DNA of 64,000 bases from Inquilinus sp. Marseille-Q2685 (lineage in GTDB: Bacteria > Pseudomonadota > Alphaproteobacteria > DSM-16000 > Inquilinaceae): positions 1,612,001-1,676,000 of the forward strand of contig NZ_CAKAKL010000001.1 in the NCBI RefSeq assembly GCF_916619195.1, in the 5' to 3' direction. Below the pieces are notes generated by a model, which was not told where the DNA came from, made no database searches, and saw nothing but the letters and a program-made list of their open reading frames with translations. Made by a program: the position numbers and the translations under genes. Below are positions 17,573-26,805 of the stretch, piece after piece. Each line of letters starts with the position of its first letter. The stretch's first letter is position 1.

Positions 17573-18229
17573 TCAGCCGTGCGGCACGACGGTGATCATG
17601 ATGCCGGCGAAATGCAGGGCGCTGCCGGCCAGGACGAACAGGTGCCAGATCATATGGTTGAAGGGCAGCCGCTCCCACACATAGAACGCCACGCCGACGG
17701 TGTAGGCGACGCCGCCGGCCACGATCCAGCCGACCGCGGCGCCGCCGAGCGACGACCAGACGGGGCCGATGGCGACCAGGATCAGCCAGCCCATCCCGAG
17801 ATAGAGCGGCAGCGCGACATGCCGGCCGTAACGGCGCCAGGTCAGGCGCAGCGCCACGCCAGTGACGGCCAGGGCCCAGATCACCGCGAACAGCGTCCAG
17901 CCCCAGGCGCCGCGCAGGCCGAGCAGCAGGAACGGCGTATAGGTGCCGGCGATCAGCAGATAGATCGAGGCATGGTCGAGAAGGTTGCAGATATGCTTGA
18001 ATCGCGCCGTGCGCGCCGCATGCAGCAGGGTGGACGACACATAGGTCAGGACCAGCGTCACCCCGTAGATCGCCAGGCTGGCGATCTCGAGCACGCCGCC
18101 GTAGAGGCTGGCCAGAATCACCAGGACCACCAAGCCCGCCACGGCGAGGGCGGCGCCGATGCCGTGGGTGACGGCGTTGGCGATCTCTTCGGCCAGGGTC
18201 TCGGTGTGGTCGACGATCCCTTCGGTCAT
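17573..18229 (-). CDS. Hemolysin III family (PAQR/YqfA-like) membrane protein
   Basis: The 218-residue protein has seven membrane helices. Conserved HlyIII/PAQR residues are visible: AVTHGIGAALA near the N-terminus, STLLHA in helix 2, FKHICNLLDHASIYLLIAGTYTP with its conserved Asp, and a C-terminal HMIWHLFVLAGSALHF. The two or three His and one Asp are the predicted metal site of the PAQR superfamily. In bacteria these proteins affect membrane lipid homeostasis; the hemolysin name is historical. Confidence 0.93.
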   Translation of the reverse strand: MTEGIVDHTETLAEEIANAVTHGIGAALAVAGLVVLVILASLYGGVLEIASLAIYGVTLVLTYVSSTLLHAARTARFKHICNLLDHASIYLLIAGTYTPFLLLGLRGAWGWTLFAVIWALAVTGVALRLTWRRYGRHVALPLYLGMGWLILVAIGPVWSSLGGAAVGWIVAGGVAYTVGVAFYVWERLPFNHMIWHLFVLAGSALHFAGIMITVVPHG

Positions 18230-18470
18230 GGCGTCAGTCTAGCATCGGATCCGGTGGCGGCCATGCGGCACGATCATCCGGCGCACCGGCCCCCTGGTGG
18301 CCGGAACAGCCACAACGATAGAGAGCAAAAGAATCGAATTTTGAGCAATATTGAATAGATCGTCGGCTATACTTTTTGATCTTCCAAATCCGCTTGTCAG
18401 ATTTCGTTTCGTTTGCAATGGTGAAAACAGATTCGAATCTAGGGACCGGCGCATTGCCGCCCGATCCATA

Positions 18471-18490
18471 GATTTCGATTTTTCGAAATC
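18471..18490. repeat. inverted repeat GATTTCGA-N4-TCGAAATC
   Basis: This is a perfect 8-bp inverted repeat with a TTTT spacer in the AT-rich patch. It shares the TTCGAA core with the palindrome at 18429-18440, 31 bp upstream. It may be a paired regulator site or a small hairpin. Confidence 0.4.
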
Positions 18491-18645
18491 GAATAATCCG
18501 CGGAGGCGAACTTGCATCCAACGCCTGCAGCCGATCGTGCGGTATGCCCTTCGTGAGTTCGCGCGCATCCCGTTGAGAACGCTGGAGCATCCCGGTCACG
18601 GGACGTGGTCGATCCGGCCCTGAGGGCAGCTTTTCGCCCCTCCCC

Positions 18646-18747
18646 ATCATGGCGAGGAGGCGAAGCCGACGTGGCCATCCAGGGACCCCGGCCTCGAGAA
18701 TTGCGCCGCTGGATGGCCACGGCCCTGCGGGGCTCGCCATGACGGAT
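18646..18747. repeat. Dispersed double-hairpin repeat, GGC-stem variant
   Basis: Outer ends TCATGGCGAG and CTCGCCATGA and inner ends GCCATCCAG and CTGGATGGC make the element palindromic. Within each arm ATGGC pairs with GCCAT, where the other copies have ATTGC with GCAAT. It shows the same outer TCAT..ATGA and inner ATCCAG..CTGGAT skeleton as the copies at 20785, 37677, 45336 and 57871. Confidence 0.7.
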
Positions 18748-18810
18748 CGATGATCTCGGCATCGAACATTTCGACGTGTCGACACCCAACCCAATCAAAA
18801 GGAATCGATC

Positions 18811-20772
18811 GTGGGGGAATCCGAAACGACAGGATTATCGGGGCGCATACGGCAAACGGCCCTTCGCTATTCAAGGCAGATCGCCCTGGCGCTGTCCGTC
18901 GCGATAGCGGGCGCGTCCCCGGCCCATGCGCAGGACCTGGCGGCCCGGGCCGACCAGACCGCCTTTGGCGGCCGGATCGGCGTGCCCCTCCAGCAGGGCG
19001 ACTTCGTCTATCTTCCGGCCGGATCCACCATAACGGCATGGGACTACCGGACTCCAGAAGCGCCCCGGCTGGCCGGCGACACGCGCCGGCAGCCGCTCGC
19101 CGGCGTCATCACCGGGATCGCGTCCCGCGGCCGGTATCTTTACGCGAGCTGGCAGCGACAGGACGGCAGCTCCGGCTTGGCCATCTATTCCCTCCTCGAT
19201 CCGGGCCGTCCGAGGCTGATCGACGGCGGCCTCCTCCGGAAAAGTGCGTCGCCCGAGGCCATCACGGCGATCTCGATCGACGGCGATTATCTGTATGCGT
19301 TCGACAGTCAAAGAGGCCTGGTCGTCCACTCCCTGGCGGATCCGCTCTACCCCAGAGCCGTCCGGGTGGTCGAGGCCGGTCCCGCCGATGTGGTCGGCAT
19401 GGCCGGCAGCCGCATCTTCACGGCCGGCCGGACCTTGTTGGGCGACACCCTGCTGCAGGTCTTCGACAACAGCCGGAAGAATCTTCCCAAGACAGTGACC
19501 AGCGAGAATCTGGACGGCTTCGACAATTTCCGCCTGCAGTTCTCCTGGCCGCTGGCGGTGGGATTCGGGCTGGGCGTCAACCTGTACTACCTGCCGCCCT
19601 GGGGCGGCCCGCCGCTGCTGTGGGGGAGTGCGGCGCCGGGCGAGGCTCTGTTCAACGGCTTCATCGCCGGCGACAAGGCCTATGGCTTCGGGGCCTCCGG
19701 CGTCAGCATCTGGAGTCTCCGCCTGCCGGTCCGCCGGGTCGGCCATGTCGATTTCGGCAATGCCTTCGCCGCGGAGACGACCGCGGTGCAGGGCCGGTGG
19801 GGATGGGTCGCCACCAGCACCGACCAGCTGGCCCTCTTCGACACGGGCAAGACGGCCCGCCTGGCCAGCGTGGTCGACACCATCGGCGGCGCCGATGTCC
19901 GGGACGCGGCCATCATCGACCGCACCCTGGTCCTGCTGCAGAACACCTACGGGCTGAGCGCGGCCAGCGACGGCGACCTGACGCCGGCGGGACGGTTCGA
20001 TGCCGACCTGCCGAAGGCCAAGCAGGCCCGCGCCTTCGAGGACATGTCGGTCGATGGCCGGCGGGCCTATCTGGCGGCCTGGGGCTATGGGCTGATCGTC
20101 GTCGATCTCAGCAATCCGTTATCGCCGCGCGAGCTGGGGCGCCTGCCCGCCGAATTCTCCTCCGCGATCGCGGGGAAGGGCCGGCATGTCTATCTCGGCA
20201 CGGCCACCAACGGGGGCTCGATGACGTCCGTCGACGTGTCGAACCCTGCCCGTCCGGTCGTGCGGGCCGCAGTTCCGGTGGACACCCGCGTCGAGCGGCT
20301 GCAGTTGGCCGGAAGCCTGCTCTTCGCGGCCACCGCGCCGGACGCCGCGGGCGGTCCTCCGGGTGGCCTGCGCATCTTCGATGTCAGCAACCCCGCGCAG
20401 ATCAGCGAGATCGGCCGCTACACCGATGATTGCGAATTCGCCAGCGATCTGGCCCTCAGCGACGATGCCAGGACCGTCCATCTGCGCTGCTCGACCGGCC
20501 TTCACATCGTCGATGTCAGCCTGCCGGGCCGGCCGGCCCGCCTCGGCCTCTACCCGGCCAGCCAGGGTGGCCGGGCGGTCGCCCTCGGCTCCGGCACGGT
20601 GTTCATCGCGGCGGACGGCGATGTCGAGGAGGTCGATGTGCGCAATCCGCGCCAGCCGACCCTGCTGAACCGGTATCGCCTGCCGGCGGAGGCACAGCGG
20701 CTGCGGGTGATGCCCGGCCGGCGCCTGTTCGCGTTCACCGGGCCGGGCGGCCTGCAGATCATCAAGCTCTGA
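18811..20772 (+). CDS. Exported LVIVD-repeat beta-propeller-like protein, function unknown
   Basis: The 653-residue protein begins at GTG 18811 (AAAAGGA site 7 nt before). A long twin-Arg-free signal peptide ends at SPAHA, about residue 40. The body is a chain of LVIVD repeats, units of about 40 residues with a V-D-(V/L)-S/R-N-P-x-x-P core. Visible units include LIVVDLSNPLSPRELG, SVDVSNPARP, LRIFDVSNPAQ, LHIVDVSLPGRP and VEEVDVRNPRQP. Such repeats fold as blades of surface or periplasmic beta-propellers; no enzyme motif was seen. The gene stands alone. Confidence 0.75.
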   Translation: MGESETTGLSGRIRQTALRYSRQIALALSVAIAGASPAHAQDLAARADQTAFGGRIGVPLQQGDFVYLPAGSTITAWDYRTPEAPRLAGDTRRQPLAGVITGIASRGRYLYASWQRQDGSSGLAIYSLLDPGRPRLIDGGLLRKSASPEAITAISIDGDYLYAFDSQRGLVVHSLADPLYPRAVRVVEAGPADVVGMAGSRIFTAGRTLLGDTLLQVFDNSRKNLPKTVTSENLDGFDNFRLQFSWPLAVGFGLGVNLYYLPPWGGPPLLWGSAAPGEALFNGFIAGDKAYGFGASGVSIWSLRLPVRRVGHVDFGNAFAAETTAVQGRWGWVATSTDQLALFDTGKTARLASVVDTIGGADVRDAAIIDRTLVLLQNTYGLSAASDGDLTPAGRFDADLPKAKQARAFEDMSVDGRRAYLAAWGYGLIVVDLSNPLSPRELGRLPAEFSSAIAGKGRHVYLGTATNGGSMTSVDVSNPARPVVRAAVPVDTRVERLQLAGSLLFAATAPDAAGGPPGGLRIFDVSNPAQISEIGRYTDDCEFASDLALSDDARTVHLRCSTGLHIVDVSLPGRPARLGLYPASQGGRAVALGSGTVFIAADGDVEEVDVRNPRQPTLLNRYRLPAEAQRLRVMPGRRLFAFTGPGGLQIIKL

Positions 20773-20784
20773 CGAGCCGTTTCA

Positions 20785-20878
20785 CACCGTTATTGCGAGG
20801 AAGCGCAGCCGACGAAGCAATCCAGGGGCTGGTTCGCATCGGCTCCTGGATTGCTTCGCTGCGCTCGCAATGACGGTG
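20785..20878. repeat. Dispersed double-hairpin repeat, TTGC-stem variant
   Basis: A left arm CACCGTTATTGCGAG..GAAGCAATCCAGG is mirrored by CCTGGATTGCTTC..CTCGCAATGACGGTG. The ATTGC/GCAAT stem is also present within each arm. It lies between the LVIVD gene and the 3' end of the DUF1127 gene and may help terminate both. Confidence 0.75.
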
Positions 20879-20920
20879 TTGGGAATTGCCAAAGGGCTTT
20901 CCCAGCGGCCTGTCTCGCGC

Positions 20921-21133
20921 TCAGGCGCGCCAGAACGGCTTGCGGACCTCTTCCTCGACATCGCTGTGGCTCAGGCCGACATCGGCCAGGACGTGGTCGT
21001 CGAGGCTGGACAGGTGGCGGCGCTGACGCTCGCGGTCCTGCCAGTCCAGAAGCCGGTCGACCAGGCGCAGGACCAGGCCCCGGGAGGCGATGGCGTCGCG
21101 AGAGGTGGTGAGCTGGATTCCGGTGGCGGACAT
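20921..21133 (-). CDS. DUF1127 domain small protein
   Basis: The 70-residue protein ends with the DUF1127 core LDWQDRERQRRHLSSLDDHVLADVGLSHSDVEEEVRKPFWRA. DUF1127 proteins are small Arg-rich factors, some of which bind RNA and act in phosphate, carbon or stress physiology. ATG 21133 has a GGAG site. The gene is divergent from a GcvA-like LysR regulator, an arrangement common in alphaproteobacteria, so that regulator probably controls it. Confidence 0.88.
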   Translation of the reverse strand: MSATGIQLTTSRDAIASRGLVLRLVDRLLDWQDRERQRRHLSSLDDHVLADVGLSHSDVEEEVRKPFWRA

Positions 21134-21280
21134 CACGGTTCTCCTTCCTTTCGAGGTCGGCTGGTCCCGCAGGGGAAGCATCCGCCTCGCCGTGATAGTT
21201 GCGCCTTCGTTCTCGTTTCGACAAACGAGGCTTTCTCGTGCTATGGCTTAGAAAAACTATCGCTCGAACGGCTCGGTCCG

Positions 21281-22183
21281 ATGGCGCGCCGCTTGCCCCC
21301 GCTCAACGCCCTGCGCGCCTTCGAGGCCGCCGCCCGCCATCTCAGCTTCGTCGACGCGGCCGACGAGCTCGCGGTCACCCCCGCCGCGGTCAGCCATCAG
21401 GTCAAGGCGCTGGAGGCGCATCTCGGCCTGCCCCTGTTCCAGCGCCTGGCGCGCGGGCTGGAGCTGACCGAGCAGGGCCGGACCCTGGCGCCGCAGCTGA
21501 CCCGCGGCTTCGACCGCCTGGCCGAGGCGGTGGCGCGGGTGCGGACCGACGAGGCCCAGACCGTGCTGTCGGTCACCGTGCTGCCCTCCTTCGCCGTGCG
21601 CTGGCTGCTGCCGCGGCTGGGCGAGTTCCGGCGTGCCAATCCGGGCATCGAGATCGAGGTCCGGGCCCAGCACCAGGCGGTGGATTTCCGGCGCGAGCGG
21701 GTCGACATCGCCCTGCGCTACGGCCGCGGCGGCTGGCCCGGACTGCATGTTGAGCGCTTCCTCGGCGACGAGGTGTTCCCGGTGTGCAGCCCGAAGCTGC
21801 TCGACTGGCCGCACCCGCTGCTGCGGCCCGAGGATCTGCGCCACCACACCCTGATCCACGACGTGCTGACCGGGGACGACGAGCCCTGGGTCACCTGGCA
21901 GCACTGGCTGCTGCATTTCGGGCTCGACGACATCGACCACCGCCGCGGGCCGCGCTACAGCGACAGCCACATGATGCTGGAGGCGGCGGCGGCCGGCGAG
22001 GGCGTGGCCCTCGGCCGCAGCTCGATCATGGCCGACGACCTGGTGCGCGGCCGGCTGATCCGCCCGTTCCCGGACAGCCAGGTGGCCGACTACGCCTATC
22101 ATTTCCTGTGCCGAACCGACGCCATCGACCGCCCGGCGGTCCGCGCCTTCCGCGATTGGCTGATTGCCGCGGCAGCGGAATGA
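21281..22183 (+). CDS. LysR-family regulator, GcvA-like
   Basis: This 300-residue LysR protein has the GcvA-type N-terminus MARRLPPLNALRAFEAAARHLSFVDAADELAVTPAAVSHQVKALEAHLG (winged HTH). The effector domain includes VDIALRYGRGGWPGL and a C-terminal SDSHMMLEAAAAGEGVALGRSS motif shared with glycine-cleavage activator GcvA paralogs. ATG 21281 is chosen because the conserved domain begins there; the frame is open much further upstream. It is divergent from the DUF1127 gene and has no gcv genes nearby, so its effector is unknown. Confidence 0.88.
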   Translation: MARRLPPLNALRAFEAAARHLSFVDAADELAVTPAAVSHQVKALEAHLGLPLFQRLARGLELTEQGRTLAPQLTRGFDRLAEAVARVRTDEAQTVLSVTVLPSFAVRWLLPRLGEFRRANPGIEIEVRAQHQAVDFRRERVDIALRYGRGGWPGLHVERFLGDEVFPVCSPKLLDWPHPLLRPEDLRHHTLIHDVLTGDDEPWVTWQHWLLHFGLDDIDHRRGPRYSDSHMMLEAAAAGEGVALGRSSIMADDLVRGRLIRPFPDSQVADYAYHFLCRTDAIDRPAVRAFRDWLIAAAAE

Positions 22184-22333
22184 GGGCTCTGCATAGCAGA
22201 TTATATATAAAATTTTATCAAAATTGATTGAACCTCTCGAGAGGTGCTGGTAGAGGCGTCCGCTGCTGCATCGACGCTCTGGACCGGAGCCTGCCCGCAT
22301 CGGCGGCGGCCCGGTCTCCTCCGAGGGGGTGCT

Positions 22334-24781
22334 TTGTCCAAGCGGCCGTTTTCCCCACACATCGCGGTTCCCCTGATCTTCGCGGCGATGCTGGCCGGCC
22401 AGGCCGGCTCCGCCAGGGCGGAGGACTATGATTCCCTGATCCGGGCGGCACGCGCCGGCCAGTATGAGCCGGCATTGGCGATGCTGCGCACCCTGACCCA
22501 CGACTCGCCGGGCAATCTGCGCGCCGCCTATGACCGCATCGCCATCACCGGCTGGGCAGGCCGCGACGCCGAGGTGACCGAGGCCTATGAGGCGCTGCCG
22601 CGCGGGGCGGCGCTGCCCCTGGACCTGCAGGAGGTGGTGGCGAAGGCCTATCGCAACCGGCAGCGCTGGGACCGCGCCCTGGCGCTGTATCGCGACGGCC
22701 GGCGGCGGGCGCCCGGCCAGGCGGCCTTCCGCCTCGGCGAAGTCCTGGTCCTGGCCGATGCCGGCCGGGCCGAGGAGGCGATCCGTCTGGGCCAGGCGCT
22801 GGTCAGCGGCCAGCCGCGCGATGCCGATGCGCGGCTGGCGCTGGGTTACGCCTATGCCCGGGCCGGGCACTCCTTCGATTCGCTGGCCGAGACCGACCGG
22901 GCCGTGGCCCTGGCGCCGCGGCGCGAGGATCTGGCGCGCGAGCGCATCTTCGCCCTGGAGCGCGCCGGCCTGCCGCAGGCCGCGCTGCGCGACGCCGACC
23001 GCCGGCCCGGCCTGCTGGCGGCGGAGGACAGACGCCGGCTGGAGGGCGACGCCGCGGCCGAGCTGGTGCGCCTGGCGCCGTTGCCGTCGCGTCGGGAGGC
23101 GGAGCGCTTCGCCGTGGCCGACCGGGCCATCGCCATGCTGGACGACCAGATCGCGCGCTGGCGCGCCGAGGGCGACGCGGCGGCGAAGGATGTCATCCGA
23201 GCCCGCCTCGACCGCATCGGCGCCCTGCAGGCACGGGCGCGGATGCAGGATGTCGTCGACGAGTACGAGGCGCTGCGGGCGGAGGGCGTCGACGTGCCGC
23301 CCTACGTGCTGAGCGACGTGGCCTCGGCCTATCTCTATCTGCGCCGGCCGGAGATCGCGCGCGACCTGTACCGGCAGGTGCTGGCCGCGGGCACCGCCGA
23401 GGCGACGCCGGAGGATGAGCTCGGGCTGTTCTACGCCCTGGTCGAGAGCGAGCGGATCGAGGAGGCGCAGGTCTGGATCGACGCGGTCAATGCCCGCCGC
23501 CCGGTCTGGCTGCAGCCCAGGGGCCAGGCCGACAAGACGCCGAACGACCGGCGCCTCGACAGCGAGGTCGCCGCCGCCAACGCCCGCTATTTCGCCGACG
23601 ACCTGCCGGAGGCGGAGCGCCGCTTCCGCGCCATGACCGACGCCGCGCCGAACAATGTCCAGCTGCGCGCGGGCCTGGCCGAGATCTACGGCGCCCGCGG
23701 CTGGCCGCGCCGGGCCGAACAGGAGCTGGCGATCGCCCAGACCGAGGCGCCGCGGGCCCTGTCGGTCGAGGTCGCGCAGGGCGAGACCGCCCTGCTGCTG
23801 CGCGAATGGCGCCAGGTCGAGGTCCTTGTGCAGGACTTGGTCGCCCGCTTCCCGGAAAATCCGGACGTCCGCCGCCTGGCCCGGGAGTGGGAGGTCCACA
23901 CCATGGCGGAGTTGCAGATCAAGGGCGACCGCGGCGTCGCCGGCAGCACCCCCGTCTCCGGCGGCGACGACCTGTCCGTCGAGGCCGTGCTGTACTCGCC
24001 GCCGATCGCATACAACTGGCGCGGCTTCGCCGGCCTCGGCCGGGCGGCCGGCGCCTTCGACGACGGACATGCGGAATTCACCTGGGGCCGCGCCGGACTC
24101 GAATGGCGCAGCCGGGACCTAATCGTCGAGGGAGAGGTCTCGGGAAACCGCTATGGCCACGGCACCAGGGTCGGCGCCCGCCTCGCCGCGACCGTCGACA
24201 TCGACGACGAATGGCAGGTCGGCGCGACGGGCGAGATCCTCTCGCGCGACACGCCGCTGCGGGCGCTGGAGGAGGGCATCGGCTCCGACCGCGTCTCGGG
24301 CTTCATCCGCTGGCGCCAGGACGAGCGCCGCGAGATCGGCCTCACCGTCGGCAACGCCTGGTTCGGCGACGGCAACAACCGGACCACGGTGGCGCTGGAC
24401 GGCCAGCAGCGGATCTATACCGCGCCGCACTTCAAAGCGGATCTCAAGCTCGACCTCGCGGCCTCGTTCAACAGCGAGGGCGGCGACACCGACTACTTCA
24501 ATCCCAAGGCCGATCTCGCGGCGCTGCCGCAGCTCGAGCTGCAGCACATCCTCTACCGCCGCTACGACACGGTCTGGCGGCACTCGCTGACCTTCGGCGC
24601 CGGCCCCTACTGGCAGCAGGATTTCGGCACGGGCGTGATCGCGACGGTCGGCTATCGCCAGGAATTCGAGACCGACAACGTGTTCCAGATCGGTGCCGGC
24701 ATCTCCGGCAGCTATCGGCCCTATGACGGCGACTACGAGACCGAGCTGCGCGTCAATTTCGACCTGACCTACCGGTTCTGA
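22334..24781 (+). CDS. pgaA: PgaA, poly-beta-1,6-N-acetylglucosamine export porin
   Basis: This large outer-membrane protein (about 815 residues) has a signal peptide ending SARA^EDYDS. A periplasmic superhelix of TPR repeats covers roughly residues 30-500 (for example GNLRAAYDRIAITGWAGRDAEVTEAYEAL and the VQLRAGLAEIYGARGWPRRAEQELAIAQ unit). A C-terminal beta-barrel ends VNFDLTYRF, with the terminal Phe needed for BAM insertion. PgaA exports the partly deacetylated polymer. The start is uncertain: TTG 22334 has GAGGGGG close upstream and gives a clean signal peptide, while GTG 22244 would add 30 residues. It is first in pgaABCD. Confidence 0.88.
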   Translation: MSKRPFSPHIAVPLIFAAMLAGQAGSARAEDYDSLIRAARAGQYEPALAMLRTLTHDSPGNLRAAYDRIAITGWAGRDAEVTEAYEALPRGAALPLDLQEVVAKAYRNRQRWDRALALYRDGRRRAPGQAAFRLGEVLVLADAGRAEEAIRLGQALVSGQPRDADARLALGYAYARAGHSFDSLAETDRAVALAPRREDLARERIFALERAGLPQAALRDADRRPGLLAAEDRRRLEGDAAAELVRLAPLPSRREAERFAVADRAIAMLDDQIARWRAEGDAAAKDVIRARLDRIGALQARARMQDVVDEYEALRAEGVDVPPYVLSDVASAYLYLRRPEIARDLYRQVLAAGTAEATPEDELGLFYALVESERIEEAQVWIDAVNARRPVWLQPRGQADKTPNDRRLDSEVAAANARYFADDLPEAERRFRAMTDAAPNNVQLRAGLAEIYGARGWPRRAEQELAIAQTEAPRALSVEVAQGETALLLREWRQVEVLVQDLVARFPENPDVRRLAREWEVHTMAELQIKGDRGVAGSTPVSGGDDLSVEAVLYSPPIAYNWRGFAGLGRAAGAFDDGHAEFTWGRAGLEWRSRDLIVEGEVSGNRYGHGTRVGARLAATVDIDDEWQVGATGEILSRDTPLRALEEGIGSDRVSGFIRWRQDERREIGLTVGNAWFGDGNNRTTVALDGQQRIYTAPHFKADLKLDLAASFNSEGGDTDYFNPKADLAALPQLELQHILYRRYDTVWRHSLTFGAGPYWQQDFGTGVIATVGYRQEFETDNVFQIGAGISGSYRPYDGDYETELRVNFDLTYRF

Positions 24782-24792
24782 GGGCAGCCCTG

Positions 24793-26805
24793 ATGCCTCG
24801 CTTTCCCCGCCTCGCCGCCGCCCTCGGCCTGATCCTGGCGCTGGCCGCCTGCAGCCGCGACATCCCGCGCTTCGTCCCGCCGGCGGAGCGCCAGGCGCCG
24901 GCGGCCGAAGCGCCATGGACGCCGGGCGCGGTCCTGGCCATCGCCTATCACGATGTCGAGGATTCCGATCCGGACCAGACCTATCTCAGCGTCCGCACCG
25001 ACCACCTGGTGCAGCAGCTGGCCTGGCTGCGCGAGAACGGCTACCGCGCCGTCTCGGTCGACGACCTGCTGGCCGCCAAGGCCGGCCGCAAGCCGCTGCC
25101 GGAGCGGGCGGTGCTGCTCAGCTTCGACGACGGCTACGCCAGCTTCTACGACCGGGTCTTCCCGATCCTGAAGGCCTATGGCTGGCCCGCGGTGTATGCG
25201 CCGGTCGGGTCCTGGATCGACACGCCGGCCGGAAAGCCGGTCGATTTCGGCGGCACGGCGACGCCGCGCGGCCGCTTCGCCAGCTGGGCGCAGATCCGCG
25301 AGATGTCGCAGTCCGGACTGGTCGAGATCGCGGCACACAGCCAGGACCTGCACCGCGGCATCCCCGCCAATCCGCAGGGCAACACCCAGCCCGCAGCCTC
25401 GACCCGCCGCTTCGACGCCGCGACCGGACGCTACGAGAGCGACCCGGCCTATGAGGCGCGGATCGCCGGCGATGTCGAGCGGGTCGGCGCCCGGATCCGG
25501 CAGGCGACTGGCAGGGCGCCGCGGGTCTGGGTATGGCCGTACGGCGCTGCCGGCGGCACGGCGCTGCGCATCCTCGGCGACCATGGCTACGAGGCCGCTC
25601 TCACCCTTGACGACGGCGTCGGCACGGTCGACGGCCTGATGAACTCGCCCCGGCTGCTGGTGGCGGGCGATCCCCGGCTCGTCGGCTTCGCCAACAGCGT
25701 GGTCGGGCGCGAGAGCCGCCCGGGGATGCGGGTGATGCATGTCGACCTCGACTATGTCTACGACCCGGACCCGGCCCAGACCGACCGCAATCTCGGCGAA
25801 CTGGTGCAGCGGGTCGCCGACATGAAGATCACCACGGTCTTCCTGCAGGCCTTCTCCGACCCGGAGGCCGACGGGCTGGTCCGCTCGGTCTATTTCCCCA
25901 ACCGCGTGCTGCCGGTCCGGGCCGACCTGTTCAACCGCGTCGCCTGGCAGCTGCGCAACCGGGCCAAGGTGCAGGTCTATGCCTGGATGCCGGTGCTGAG
26001 CTTCGACCTCGACCCCGCCCTGCCGCGGGTCGAGCGCTGGGATCCGGCGACCGGCCGCGCCGCCGTCGACCCGGCGCAGTACCGCCGGCTGTCGCCCTTC
26101 GACGCCGAGGCGCGGCGGCGGATCGGCATGATCTACGAGGACCTGGCGCGACAGGCGGGGTTCGACGGCATCCTGTTCCACGACGACGCCGTCCTGTCCG
26201 ATTTCGAGGATGCCGGGCCGGCGGCGCTGGCCGCGTACCGCGCCGCCGGCCTGCCGGACACGGTCGCGGCGCTGCGCGCCGACCCGGAGACCCTGCGGCG
26301 CTGGACCCGGTTCAAGAGCCAGGCGTTGACCGACTTCACCCTGGAGCTGGCGGCGCGGGTCCGCGCGATCCGCGGTCCGAGCGTCAAGACCGCCCGCAAC
26401 ATCTTCGCCGGCCCGGTGCTGGAGCCGGAGAGCGAGGCCTGGTTCGCCCAGAACCTGGACGATTTCCTGGCCAGCTACGACTGGACGGCACCGATGGCGA
26501 TGCCGCTGATGGAGAAGGTCCCACCCGGCGAGGCGGGGGCCTGGCTGGACAGGCTGGTCGACGCGGTGGCGGCCCGGCCCGGCGCCCTGGACCGGACCGT
26601 GTTCGAGCTGCAGGCCGTCGACTGGCGCGCCAGCCGGGACGAGCGGCGCTTCGTCGATGCTGCGGTACTGGCGGACTGGATGCGGCGCCTGCAGCGCCGG
26701 GGCGCCCGCAGCTTCGGCTACTACCCGGACGACTTCGCCGCCGGCAAGCCGAACCTGCCGACGATCCGGCCGGCCTTCTCCAGCGAATGGTTCCCATTCA
26801 GATGA
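24793..26805 (+). CDS. pgaB: PgaB, poly-beta-1,6-N-acetylglucosamine N-deacetylase lipoprotein
   Basis: The 670-residue lipoprotein has a LAAC lipobox at Cys20. The N-terminal polysaccharide-deacetylase domain has FDDGY (111-115) with the catalytic and metal aspartates, and AHSQDLH giving His182 and His187. These match Asp114/Asp115/His184/His189 of E. coli PgaB. The C-terminal half is the PgaB glycoside-hydrolase-like domain ([27 protein letters not shown] through to the end), which binds and can cleave the polymer. Partial deacetylation is needed for export through PgaA. Its stop overlaps the pgaC start. Confidence 0.95.
   Translation: MPRFPRLAAALGLILALAACSRDIPRFVPPAERQAPAAEAPWTPGAVLAIAYHDVEDSDPDQTYLSVRTDHLVQQLAWLRENGYRAVSVDDLLAAKAGRKPLPERAVLLSFDDGYASFYDRVFPILKAYGWPAVYAPVGSWIDTPAGKPVDFGGTATPRGRFASWAQIREMSQSGLVEIAAHSQDLHRGIPANPQGNTQPAASTRRFDAATGRYESDPAYEARIAGDVERVGARIRQATGRAPRVWVWPYGAAGGTALRILGDHGYEAALTLDDGVGTVDGLMNSPRLLVAGDPRLVGFANSVVGRESRPGMRVMHVDLDYVYDPDPAQTDRNLGELVQRVADMKITTVFLQAFSDPEADGLVRSVYFPNRVLPVRADLFNRVAWQLRNRAKVQVYAWMPVLSFDLDPALPRVERWDPATGRAAVDPAQYRRLSPFDAEARRRIGMIYEDLARQAGFDGILFHDDAVLSDFEDAGPAALAAYRAAGLPDTVAALRADPETLRRWTRFKSQALTDFTLELAARVRAIRGPSVKTARNIFAGPVLEPESEAWFAQNLDDFLASYDWTAPMAMPLMEKVPPGEAGAWLDRLVDAVAARPGALDRTVFELQAVDWRASRDERRFVDAAVLADWMRRLQRRGARSFGYYPDDFAAGKPNLPTIRPAFSSEWFPFR

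Larger units (their letters stand above)
18230..18810. other. 580-bp intergenic region with a low-GC patch, two TTCGAA palindromes and a repeat element
   Basis: No convincing gene was found on either strand. 18310-18500 is distinctly AT-rich compared with its neighbours and holds the perfect 12-bp palindrome AGATTCGAATCT (18429-18440) and a second inverted repeat (18471-18490). 18646-18747 is a copy of the dispersed double-hairpin repeat. The promoter of the downstream LVIVD gene probably lies between 18750 and 18800. Confidence 0.6.

Noticed and set aside
18646-18747. CRISPR-like or attC-like repeats
   Set aside because: The palindromic elements are dispersed single copies in separate intergenic gaps, with no regular spacers and no cas or integrase genes.
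22244-22333. GTG start 30 codons upstream for PgaA
   Set aside because: It adds an Arg-rich stretch before the signal peptide and lacks a convincing ribosome site. It was kept only as an alternative.
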